64,000 nt of DNA from assembly GCF_025685655.1 (NCBI RefSeq), contig NZ_JAGSYG010000004.1, positions 434,001 through 498,000 on the forward strand. The letters run 5' to 3'. A program made the position numbers and the translations under genes. Each line of letters opens with the position of its first letter. The stretch's first letter is position 1. Shown here in pieces: positions 35,221 to 43,502 of the stretch. The DNA comes from Acidicapsa ligni (lineage in GTDB: Bacteria; Acidobacteriota; Terriglobia; Terriglobales; Acidobacteriaceae). The notes beneath the pieces are model-generated. The model searched no databases, had not been told where the DNA came from, and saw nothing but the letters and a program-made list of their open reading frames with translations.

Positions 35221-35610
35221 CTATGCCGATTCCAGAATGAGGTTTGCGTACTGCGTTGTATCGCCGGTGCGGATGAGGCCGATGGCATTGGGAATGCGCC
35301 GCTTGAAGTCTATGTGAGGCTCGTAGGTCAAAGGGATTCCGCTGAGCGTTGCTTCGAGTTTAGCGATTGCTGTTTTGGAGTTGGCAGAGAGAAACTCTTC
35401 CGCGGCGAAGGCGTGACCGATGGAGAAATTGTGCTTGATCGCATGGAGAACGTCGAGCACCTGGGGCATATCGTCTATGAGCGAGATGTCTATGGTTTCA
35501 ATCTGCGGCCAGTAGGGAAAGCCACGGTCTGCGATGACGAGCGTGTTGGTATGGCGAACGCGGCTCAGCAGGGAGTTGATAGCTGGATTGAGAATTCCTG
35601 CTTTCAGCAT
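35221..35610 (-). CDS. RbsD/FucU-family protein (sugar pyranase/mutarotase-like)
   Basis: A 129-residue protein of the RbsD/FucU fold, a homodecamer-forming family that catalyses anomeric or pyranose-furanose change of ribose or fucose. The family pattern is visible in LKAGILNPAINSLLSRVRHTNTLVIADRGFPYWP (His, Asp around the active site) and in the C-terminal FKRRIPNAIGLIRTGDTTQYANLIL. It lies between altronate and mannonate dehydratase genes, which suggests it acts on a hexuronate or ketohexuronate anomer; that assignment is my inference. AGGA lies six bases before ATG 35610. Confidence 0.88.
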   Translation of the reverse strand: MLKAGILNPAINSLLSRVRHTNTLVIADRGFPYWPQIETIDISLIDDMPQVLDVLHAIKHNFSIGHAFAAEEFLSANSKTAIAKLEATLSGIPLTYEPHIDFKRRIPNAIGLIRTGDTTQYANLILESA

Positions 35611-35643
35611 GAGTGATCCTGGCTCCTGTCGATCAGCTACGGA

Positions 35644-37305
35644 TTAGAGAGATACGCCGCGCTTCCACGGGATGAAGTCATCCTGACGAAGACCCTCGGC
35701 CTTGGTGTGTTTCGCCCCGTTGGCTACTTCAATAACGAGATCGAGAATGGACTCACCCATGGATTGGATGGTGGTAGCGCCGTCGATTACGGGGCCCGTG
35801 TCGATGTCGATGATGTCGGACATGCGCTGGGCGAGTTTGGTATTGGTGGCGAGCTTGATTACTGGCGCGATGGGGTTGCCTGTGGGCGTGCCGAGGCCGG
35901 TGGTGAAGAGAACGATATTGGCACCTGCGCCGACCTGAGCGGTGACGCATTCCACGTCGTTGCCGGGGGTGCAGAGCAATGTGAGTCCTGTGGCTTTGAC
36001 ATACTCCGGGTAATCGAGGACATCTTCGACGGGGGACGAGCCGCCTTTGCGGGCTGCTCCGGCGGATTTCATCGCGTCGGTGAGCAGGCCGTCGCGGATG
36101 TTGCCGGGCGACGGATTCATTTCGAAGCCGGAGTTCACGGCCTTGGCGCGGCCCTGGTAAGCGCGCATGAGCTGGATAAATCTATCGGCTACCTGCGAGT
36201 CTTCTGCACGGTTGATGAGGTTTTGCTCGGATCCGCAGAGTTCGGGGAATTCGGCCAGGATAGATTTGCCGCCGAGAGCGGCGAGGATGTCGGAGACATA
36301 ACCGATGGCGGGGTTGGCGGAGATGCCGGAGAAGCCGTCGGAGCCCCCGCACTTCAGGCCGACAGTGAGTTTGGTGAGTGGAGCGGGTTGACGCTCGAAT
36401 TTATTGGCCTCGACGAGGCCTTGAAATGTCGCGTGAATCGCGTCGGAGAGCATGGTGGATTCGAGGCCGGACTTCTGCTGATCAAAGAGCAGGACTGGCT
36501 TGGCGAATTGGGGATCGCGCTTGCGCAATTCTTCGAAGAGGTCGGTGGCCTGGGCGTTCTGGCAGCCGAGGCTGAGGACGGTAGCTCCGGCGACGTTGGG
36601 ATGATGGATGTAGCCGGCGAGCAGGCCGCAGAGTGCCCGGGAGTCGTCGCGTGTTCCGCCGCAGCCGCCTTGATGGACGAGGAACTTGATTCCATCGACG
36701 TTGGGGAAGATGCGATCGGGGGCCGGGGTTGAATCCGCGGGGATGGCCGTTGGCGTGGAGCCTGACTGGCGATACTCCTGCAGGAGCGCGTGAACCTGTT
36801 GCCGATACTTTTTAGGGCGACCGTAGCCGAGTTCTTCTTCGAAGGCTTCGCGAAGGGCGTCGACATTGCGGTTTTCGCAGAAGACGAGCGGGATGACCAG
36901 CCAATAGTTGCGGGTGCCGACCTGGCCGTCCTGGCGGTGATAGCCATTGAACGTTCGCGACTGCCACTCTTGAACGTCGGGACCGACCCATTTGTAGTTC
37001 GATTGCTTGCCGGAAAATCCGGCTGCGTCATGGGCTACGTTGGACGTTGTGAGCAGGCCTCCGCGCGCGATTGGCTCTCGTACGCGGCCAACAATGACGC
37101 CGTACATCATGACTTCAGTGTTGATTGCAAAGTCTTCGGTTGCAAATTTGTGCTTGGCGGGAATGAGAGTCTGTACTGTATACGTCTGGCCGGAATGCTC
37201 GACTGTCGCGCCTGCGGGAAGGTCAGTAAGAGCGACGAGGACGTTGTCATGAGGGTCGAGTTTGAGGACTTTAGGGGCGGTCACGGGCGATCCTTGAGGC
37301 AGCAT
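35644..37305 (-). CDS. uxaA: Altronate dehydratase (UxaA family)
   Basis: A 553-residue iron enzyme dehydrating D-altronate to 2-keto-3-deoxygluconate in the galacturonate branch. An N-terminal SAF domain (about 1-95) is followed by TFNGYHRQDGQVGTRNYWLVIP, the conserved cysteine-rich VHQGGCGGTRDDSRALCGLLAGY, LGCQNAQ, GLKCGGSDGFSGISANPAIGY and TPGNDVECVTAQVGAG. ATG 37305 (MLPQGSPVT) is preferred over TTG 37326. A galactarate or arabinonate dehydratase role cannot be excluded, but the presence of uxuA and uxaC makes UxaA likely. Confidence 0.9.
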   Translation of the reverse strand: MLPQGSPVTAPKVLKLDPHDNVLVALTDLPAGATVEHSGQTYTVQTLIPAKHKFATEDFAINTEVMMYGVIVGRVREPIARGGLLTTSNVAHDAAGFSGKQSNYKWVGPDVQEWQSRTFNGYHRQDGQVGTRNYWLVIPLVFCENRNVDALREAFEEELGYGRPKKYRQQVHALLQEYRQSGSTPTAIPADSTPAPDRIFPNVDGIKFLVHQGGCGGTRDDSRALCGLLAGYIHHPNVAGATVLSLGCQNAQATDLFEELRKRDPQFAKPVLLFDQQKSGLESTMLSDAIHATFQGLVEANKFERQPAPLTKLTVGLKCGGSDGFSGISANPAIGYVSDILAALGGKSILAEFPELCGSEQNLINRAEDSQVADRFIQLMRAYQGRAKAVNSGFEMNPSPGNIRDGLLTDAMKSAGAARKGGSSPVEDVLDYPEYVKATGLTLLCTPGNDVECVTAQVGAGANIVLFTTGLGTPTGNPIAPVIKLATNTKLAQRMSDIIDIDTGPVIDGATTIQSMGESILDLVIEVANGAKHTKAEGLRQDDFIPWKRGVSL

Positions 37306-37379
37306 CGAAAGCTGATTCCTACCCAATCACTGTAACATCCGCAGTGTTGACGTTGCTTGCGTGCGCTGGCGGACGGGGT

Positions 37380-38951
37380 TTAGCTGTGGACGAGGTAGCG
37401 GTCTCCGAGGGCTGCAAAATCAGCGATCTGAGCCTCGATCCATGCGTCGTCGGCATTCAGTTCCCGGGCCATGATTGCTGCTACTTTTTCTGAGATGGCG
37501 AGGGCGGCATGAGCGTTGAGAAAGAGAGCGCGGGTGCGGCGCGCGAGCACATCTTCGAGGGTAAGGGCCATTTCGTTTCGCACGGCCCATATCACCTCTG
37601 CTGCGCAATATGTGAGATCGGGATGCAGGGGATCGAGGAGGGTTGGGTCGTTTGACGCTATGGCGCGGATTGCTGCCGCATCCGCTCCATAGACCCATAG
37701 ATCTCCGAGTTCTTCGATGTTTTCGTAATAGCCGTGCAGCTTCAGGTCGCGGGTGACACATGGTGCGTCGCGCAGTGTGCCGAGGGTGATGGCATGGTTG
37801 ACGCAGTCCTCTGCCATGTGCCGATACGTTGTCCACTTGCCGCCTACGATCGTGATGAGGCCGGAGTTATCAATGTGGACGGTGTGGTCGCGGGAGAGAG
37901 ACGAGGTTTTTGTCGGGGAATCTTCCTGCATTTTCACCAGGGGACGAATGCCTACGTAGACGCTCAGGATGTCTTCGCGCTTTGGCGGACGGCTCAGGAA
38001 CTGGGCCGCGGTATCGAGGATGAAGTCTATCTCTTCTTCAAAAGGAAGCGGGTCGTAGGATGCGTCCTGGATGGGTGTATCGGTCGTGCCGACTACGGTG
38101 TGCTTGTGCCACGGAATTGCGAATAACACGCGCCCGTCGCTGGTATGAGGAACCATAATCGCCGTGTCGGCGCGCAGGAAAGAGCGCTCGAAGACGAGAT
38201 GGATTCCCTGGCTGGGTGCGATCATCTTCTTTGCTTCGGGGTCGGTCATGCGGCGGATCTGATCGGCGAAGATTCCGGTGGCGTTGATGACGACCTGCGC
38301 TGGTGCGGTGAATTGCTTTCCGCTCTCCGCATCGTTGAAGAGGACGCCGTTTGCGAAGCCATCGTTGTCTTTGGTGATTTCGATTACGGGCGCGTAGTTC
38401 AGAAGGGTCGCGCCGTGATCGGCGGCTGTGGCGGCCATGTGCATGAGCAGGCGGGTGTCGTCGAACTGACCATCGTAGTAGATGACTCCGCCGCGAAGGC
38501 CATCAGTCTGCAGATTCGGCAGTCTCTCCAGCGTTTCCTGCGAGGAAAGGATGCGCGATCTGCCGAAGCCGTACTTGCCTGCGAGGAGATCGTAGATCTT
38601 CATTCCGATGCCGTAGAAAGGGGCTTCCCACCAGGAGTAGTTCGGCACGATGAATGCGAGGTCGTGTACGAGATGTGGAGCGTTCTGACGAAGCAGGCCG
38701 CGCTCTTTGAGCGCTTCCATAACCAGGGAGATGTTGCCTTGTTCTAGGTAGCGGACTCCCCCGTGAATGAGCTTGGTGCTGCGGCTGGAGGTGCCTTTGC
38801 CGAAGTCCTGGGCTTCGAGCAAAAGGACGTCGAAGCCGCGCGATGCGGCATCGACGGCGACACCGACTCCGGTGGCACCGCCGCCGATGACGATCATGTC
38901 CCATGGCGTCGTGCGCTTCGCTACACGGTCGAGCATTTCCTGTCGGTTCAT
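37380..38951 (-). CDS. glpD: Aerobic glycerol-3-phosphate dehydrogenase
   Basis: A 523-residue membrane-associated FAD enzyme that oxidises glycerol-3-phosphate to DHAP and reduces quinone. The FAD-binding start is IVIGGGATGVGVAVDAASRGFDVLLLE, followed by the GlpD signature GTSSRSTKLIHGGVRYL. The C-terminal DAO_C domain is complete (about 395-520). It lies between a glycoside hydrolase gene and uxaA in the uronate cluster, 12 kb from glpK, an unusual location. The gap to uxaA is about 75 bases, so it is probably co-transcribed. A different polyol-phosphate substrate is possible but nothing suggests it. Confidence 0.95.
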   Translation of the reverse strand: MNRQEMLDRVAKRTTPWDMIVIGGGATGVGVAVDAASRGFDVLLLEAQDFGKGTSSRSTKLIHGGVRYLEQGNISLVMEALKERGLLRQNAPHLVHDLAFIVPNYSWWEAPFYGIGMKIYDLLAGKYGFGRSRILSSQETLERLPNLQTDGLRGGVIYYDGQFDDTRLLMHMAATAADHGATLLNYAPVIEITKDNDGFANGVLFNDAESGKQFTAPAQVVINATGIFADQIRRMTDPEAKKMIAPSQGIHLVFERSFLRADTAIMVPHTSDGRVLFAIPWHKHTVVGTTDTPIQDASYDPLPFEEEIDFILDTAAQFLSRPPKREDILSVYVGIRPLVKMQEDSPTKTSSLSRDHTVHIDNSGLITIVGGKWTTYRHMAEDCVNHAITLGTLRDAPCVTRDLKLHGYYENIEELGDLWVYGADAAAIRAIASNDPTLLDPLHPDLTYCAAEVIWAVRNEMALTLEDVLARRTRALFLNAHAALAISEKVAAIMARELNADDAWIEAQIADFAALGDRYLVHS

Positions 38952-39022
38952 GTCTTATCCGCCGTGTCTATTTTTGATTCAATTGAGCTGGTTTGATTCA
39001 ATTGATCGAGCGTGATCGTGGG

Positions 39023-41338
39023 TTAGGCGGCCTCAGGCGTGGATGCAGAGAGTTTGAGCTCAAGCACTTGTTTGCCCAGCACCGGGTGGGTGGCGGTCAA
39101 ACGCGCTGTGCCTGGCTGATCTTTTGCGCGAATCCAGATTGCACCCGTGCCTCCGATGAGTGCAAATGGATTATCGCCGAGGATTTCGGCGGGGCCTTCC
39201 AGTTCGAAGTGAATAGCATCGGCGGCGAAGGGACGGATGGCGTTGAATTCATCTGTCACGCGCAGGACGATGCGGGTTGTGTCCGCGCCGTCTGCGACCA
39301 GCGAAAGATCATCGGGGAGCAGTGTGAATTTCTGATCGATGCCTTTGCCGGAGTAGCTCTTTTCAATGACCTTTTTGCCTGCGATGTAGCCCTCGATGCG
39401 CAAGTCTCCCCAGGGATCTGTCTTGCCGCCGATCTCTGTGACAAAGGGGGCGTAGTGGAGATGCGGAAACTGCGCGTGATCTGGGTCTACCTCGGCGATG
39501 ACTTTGTCATTGACGTAGAACTTGAGATGGTCGCAGTTGGAGCAGACCAGAGCCTTGGAGAAACCGACGGACTGATCGCCGTTTGCCCAGTGGAAGGATG
39601 GTTCGAGGACGATTTCTTCTGCTGGATCACATTGCGATTTATAAAAGCCAGCGGCGGGTTTGGGCTCGCGGAAGATGTCGGTTACGCCGTGATAGCAGAT
39701 GCGATCTCCGGAGCCGAAGTTGTTGTGCGTGTTGTAGTCGAAGGCGCACCAGGCGATGCCTCCGGCGTACTGTGGATCGGAGGCCAGTTGATCGTGAACG
39801 CGCGCGTGGCGGATGGTGTGTTCGGTGAGCCGCTCTACGTTGTCGATGGTCTTGGTGGGAAAGGTGTGGCCGACGAATTCGGTGTTCAGATAGCGAGGAT
39901 GATTCGGCGCCTTCAATGGGAAGCCGAAGTCGTTCATGGTGAAGACATCTTCCAGAAATTCAGACTCCTGAAAGTAGCGGATGCCGCCGGTCTGCCGTGA
40001 GGGATCGAGGCTGTGTGCCATCGCATTCGTTCTGGTGTAGAAGTCGTGATTGTCGCGTGATTCGTTGATGCGCACGCCCCAGAGGATGATGGATGGGTGG
40101 TTCCAATCGCGGCGAATCATGCGGCTTACGTTGTCTACGGAGATGTCCTGCCAGGGCTTGTCGCCGATGTGCTGCCAGCCGGGGATTTCTTCGAGGACGA
40201 GGAGGCCGAGTTCGTCGCAGGCATCGAGGAAGTGGCGTGACTGCGGGTAGTGCGAGGTGCGCACGATGTTGCAATGCAGGTCTTCGCGCAGGATCTTCGC
40301 ATCCTTACGCTGCACGCGCGCGGGCATGGCTTGCCCCACCCAGGGAAATGTCTGATGGCGGTCGAGGCCGCGCAATTTGATGACTTTGCCGTTGAGTTCA
40401 AAGCCATGGTCGGTGAAGGTGGCTTCACGGAAGCCGATCCTGCGGCTGTCCTGATCGATGACGCGATCGCCATGCAACAGCTTGACGTGGACGGAGTACA
40501 GGTTGGGATGTGTCAGATCCCAGAGGTCGATTTTGCCGAGATGGGCCAGCGTTACGGGATGCGAAACAGGGTCAGCCTGCGCTGAGGCGGCTTCCACTTT
40601 TTGGGATGTTTGCGCCAGTACGCGATCGCCATTTTGCAGAGTGATATTGAGAGTCAGCGGCTCGCTGGATGCTTCGAGATGCTGGATGAAGCAGTTCACT
40701 GCGACGGATGGATGATCTGTCAGAACATCTTTTGGTTCGGCGAAGATGTTTTCCAGGAAGCTCGGGGCGACGATCCGGAGGGCTACTTCGCGATAGATGC
40801 CGCCGAAAGTGAGGTAGTCCACTTGATAGCCAAAGGGAGGGATGTCCGGGCGTTCGGTGGAGTCGACATCGACTACCAGCACGTTCTCGCCTTCCCAGTT
40901 GATGTGCGGCGTGAGTTCAAAGGAAAAGGGAGTGAAGCCGCCTCGGTATTCGCCCAGCCGCGTACCGTTCAGCCAGACGGTGGACGCGGTCATGACGCCT
41001 TCAAAGTCCACGAAGACGTGACGGCCGCGCATGGAAGCGGGCAGCGTGAATTTGCGTCGGTATACGGAGATGAACTCGTAGGACTTTTCGTCGAAGCTGT
41101 GCCAGGGGAGCCTGATATTTGTGTGCGGAACGGTGATGCGATCAAAGGAGGAATCGTCAAAGCCTGGTTCGTGTGCCGCGGCGGAACTGGTCCTGCTGTA
41201 TCGCCAGTTGCGATTGATGGGCAGGGTGACTCGGCCTTCGGATGAAAAGCTTTTCTTTTCTGCTGCAAGTGCTGGATGTGCAACGGTTGCAGTTGCAATG
41301 AGCGTACCTGTCGTCTTGAGAAAATCGCGTCTATCCAT
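39023..41338 (-). CDS. Tat-exported glycoside hydrolase family 2 enzyme
   Basis: 771 residues from ATG 41338, which begins MDRRDFLKTTGTL, a Tat signal (RRDFLK). The LacZ/GUS domain order is present: sugar-binding jelly roll (about 35-190), immunoglobulin-like domain (200-305) and TIM barrel (310-600), with two further C-terminal beta domains. The acid/base Glu426 lies in DWNHPSIILWGVRINES, and the nucleophile is Glu487 in LNTEFVGH. Beta-galactosidase, beta-glucuronidase and beta-mannosidase share this fold. Being first in a uronate cluster suggests a glucuronidase role, but a galactosidase cannot be excluded. Confidence 0.9.
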   Translation of the reverse strand: MDRRDFLKTTGTLIATATVAHPALAAEKKSFSSEGRVTLPINRNWRYSRTSSAAAHEPGFDDSSFDRITVPHTNIRLPWHSFDEKSYEFISVYRRKFTLPASMRGRHVFVDFEGVMTASTVWLNGTRLGEYRGGFTPFSFELTPHINWEGENVLVVDVDSTERPDIPPFGYQVDYLTFGGIYREVALRIVAPSFLENIFAEPKDVLTDHPSVAVNCFIQHLEASSEPLTLNITLQNGDRVLAQTSQKVEAASAQADPVSHPVTLAHLGKIDLWDLTHPNLYSVHVKLLHGDRVIDQDSRRIGFREATFTDHGFELNGKVIKLRGLDRHQTFPWVGQAMPARVQRKDAKILREDLHCNIVRTSHYPQSRHFLDACDELGLLVLEEIPGWQHIGDKPWQDISVDNVSRMIRRDWNHPSIILWGVRINESRDNHDFYTRTNAMAHSLDPSRQTGGIRYFQESEFLEDVFTMNDFGFPLKAPNHPRYLNTEFVGHTFPTKTIDNVERLTEHTIRHARVHDQLASDPQYAGGIAWCAFDYNTHNNFGSGDRICYHGVTDIFREPKPAAGFYKSQCDPAEEIVLEPSFHWANGDQSVGFSKALVCSNCDHLKFYVNDKVIAEVDPDHAQFPHLHYAPFVTEIGGKTDPWGDLRIEGYIAGKKVIEKSYSGKGIDQKFTLLPDDLSLVADGADTTRIVLRVTDEFNAIRPFAADAIHFELEGPAEILGDNPFALIGGTGAIWIRAKDQPGTARLTATHPVLGKQVLELKLSASTPEAA

Positions 41339-41390
41339 GGTGCAATCAGGCTCCTTCGGATCAAGGAGGATTATAGAGCGCAAAGCTATC

Positions 41391-41425
41391 TATTGGCGCA
41401 CCTGTGAAGCAGGTCTGCGCCAATA
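41391..41425. promoter_or_regulatory. Long hairpin between nirA-like and GH2 genes
   Basis: TATTGGCGC-ACCTG (41391-41404) pairs with CAGGT-(CT)-GCGCCAATA (41410-41425), giving 14 pairs with a 2-base bulge. On the minus strand it follows the sulfite/nitrite reductase stop by about 43 bases and is followed by a TATAAT box (41370-41375) ahead of the GH2 gene. It is either a terminator without a T-run or an operator. Confidence 0.55.
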
Positions 41426-41467
41426 TACGATACGGCGAGAGATGGATGGTGGGGGCGTCGCCTGGAC

Positions 41468-43162
41468 TCAGGCTCCCACGGGAACGCTTGAGTCCAGAAC
41501 CATACGCAGCTCGTCGTTAGACCTGGCGGCGAACCAGGAGCGAAGATTTTCGTCGCCGCTACGGGTCTGCAAATAGCTGTTCAAGAGGCGTTCCAGGGCA
41601 TCGGGAACTTCGGTGGAAAGGCAACGATAGTTCACGAGGCGAGCTACGCCTGCGTGTAGTCCCAGAGCTCCGCCCAGGGCAAAGGACCACGCGTCCATCA
41701 GCTTTCCGTCGTGCTTGATTTTTTTGCCTTCGAGGCCGACATCGGCGATCCAGTGCTGGCCGCAGCTATTGGGGCAACCGGTGATGTGGAGCTTGATCTG
41801 TTGATCGAAACCGGGGATGCGTGCATCCATTTCATCGACGAGCCAGCGGGCGAAGCCTTTGGTCTCGGTGATGGCCAGCTTGCAGAATTCGGTGCCGGTG
41901 CAGGCTACGGTGCCGCGCCAGAAATTGGTGGCTTCGACGGTGAGGCCGATGGATGAGAGGCCTGCGAGTACTGCATCCAGATTGGCTTTGGGCACGTTGG
42001 GCAGGATGAAGTTTTGCATGACGGTGGTGCGGATTTCGGCGCCGGCGTATTTCTCTGCGAGTGCCGCGACGGCGATGAGCTGTTCGCCACTGAGGCGGCC
42101 GTTGAGCACGGTTGCGCCGATTGAGTAGAGGCCGTCCTGCTTTTGCGGGCGGACACCGACGTGATCGCGGAAAACGTCATCGGGCACGGAATCATCAACC
42201 CCGGCTTCGAGCGTGAAGGAGAGCTTGCCTTTGAGTTCTTCGAGGAAGCGCTCGGCTGTCCAGCCTTCGCGAAGGAAGAGGTGCTTCATGCGGGCGCGGT
42301 CGCGGCTTTCGCGCAGGCCTTGCTGCTCGCGGAAGATTTCGATAATGCCACGCACGACTGCGACTGCCTTGTCTTCGGGGATGAAGGCATCCAGCTTGAC
42401 GGCGAGGTGTGGATCGGCGGAGAGTCCGCCACCGACTCGCACGGAATAGCCAACTTCATCGCCACGCCGCACGGCAGTGAGTGCGACGTCATTGATTTCG
42501 GGGTAAGAGCACCAGACGGGGCATCCCGTAACGGTGATTTTGAATTTGCGCGGGAGATTGTAGAACTCGGAATTGCCGCTTACTTCGCGTGAGACAGCGA
42601 TGGCCAGGGGCGATGCGTCGATGATTTCGTGAGCACCTAGACCTGCGACGGGGCAGCCGGTGACATTGCGAACGACATCTCCGCAGGCGCTGCGTGGGGA
42701 CAGGCCGACTGTTTCGAGAGCCTGTACGGCCTCGGGCAGAGACTCGATGGTGAGCCAGTGCAATTGAATGGCCTGACGCACGGTGATATCGGCCAGATTG
42801 CGTGCGTGGTCGCGGGCGATGGTGCCGATTGCGCGGAGTTGCTCAGAGGTTGCGATGCCATTGGGAATGCCGATGCGCATCATGAAGAATTCGGTGGCTT
42901 TGCCCTCTCCGCCGGTGCCGCCGGTTACGCCTGCGCCATCTCCCTGCGTGTAGATGCCCCACCACTTGAAATAGAAGCTGGCCCATTCCGGCAGGACGCT
43001 CGCACGGCCCTGGCGGGCAAAGGCGCGAACTTCGTCGAAGGCTTCCCATGGATTCTTTTCGCGTTTGAGGCGCTCGGATTTCTGGGCTTTCGTTTCTTTC
43101 ACTGCGCGGGGCTCTGCGGGATTCGCCGGGGTCTGATTTGCCTGGGTAGGGGGTGTGCTCAT
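41468..43162 (-). CDS. Ferredoxin-type nitrite/sulfite reductase
   Basis: A 564-residue sirohaem and 4Fe-4S reductase with two repeated NIR_SIR half-domains. The cluster cysteines are in ACTGTEFCKLAITETK and TGCPNSCGQHW (C-x5-C and C-x3-C). GVGGGLS-like VRVGGGLSADPHL, ANRTVRQAIQLHW-like DITVRQAIQLHWLTIE and the HDP-like GDVVRNVTGCPVAG are seen. Six-electron reduction of nitrite to ammonia or sulfite to sulfide cannot be told apart here. The 48-residue N-terminal tail is Ala/Pro/Lys-rich and non-conserved. No nitrate-transporter or cysD-H gene is nearby. Confidence 0.93.
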   Translation of the reverse strand: MSTPPTQANQTPANPAEPRAVKETKAQKSERLKREKNPWEAFDEVRAFARQGRASVLPEWASFYFKWWGIYTQGDGAGVTGGTGGEGKATEFFMMRIGIPNGIATSEQLRAIGTIARDHARNLADITVRQAIQLHWLTIESLPEAVQALETVGLSPRSACGDVVRNVTGCPVAGLGAHEIIDASPLAIAVSREVSGNSEFYNLPRKFKITVTGCPVWCSYPEINDVALTAVRRGDEVGYSVRVGGGLSADPHLAVKLDAFIPEDKAVAVVRGIIEIFREQQGLRESRDRARMKHLFLREGWTAERFLEELKGKLSFTLEAGVDDSVPDDVFRDHVGVRPQKQDGLYSIGATVLNGRLSGEQLIAVAALAEKYAGAEIRTTVMQNFILPNVPKANLDAVLAGLSSIGLTVEATNFWRGTVACTGTEFCKLAITETKGFARWLVDEMDARIPGFDQQIKLHITGCPNSCGQHWIADVGLEGKKIKHDGKLMDAWSFALGGALGLHAGVARLVNYRCLSTEVPDALERLLNSYLQTRSGDENLRSWFAARSNDELRMVLDSSVPVGA

Positions 43163-43502
43163 GACTGCTCCTCTAACGATGGTACAGGGGAATGATCAAA
43201 CGAAGGATCAAACGAAAAAAATCGATTCTGCTACAGGGTGGTGATGGAGCCGAGGGTCGCCGGGGTGGTTTGGCTGGTTCAAGCATGACTGATTTGGGTG
43301 CAATCGGGGTATTCGATCATGAAAATAATGGAATTGGCTTCAAACGATCAGGAATTGAAGCTGAAAACAAAGAATTTGAAGGCTTAAGTAGCCGGGATGC
43401 GGCTAATATACTTGGAGCGCTTCGGAGGCGATTCTGAGGGGCTACAAATTTACAGCCTGAAAACATTGCTCCAAAAAATTGTTCTACGGAGAAGCGATCC
43501 TG
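43163..43502. other. Divergent intergenic region, nirA-like and GH20 genes
   Basis: The 340-base gap between divergent genes holds a tandem repeat GATCAAACGAAG (about 43194-43217) close to the reductase start, which may be an operator. TAATAT near 43405 could be a -10 box for the GH20 gene. I see no reliable gene here. Confidence 0.4.

Noticed and set aside
43192..43437. 81-codon frame in the nirA/GH20 gap
   Set aside because: No family match and no clear ribosome site; the region is better explained as two divergent promoters.
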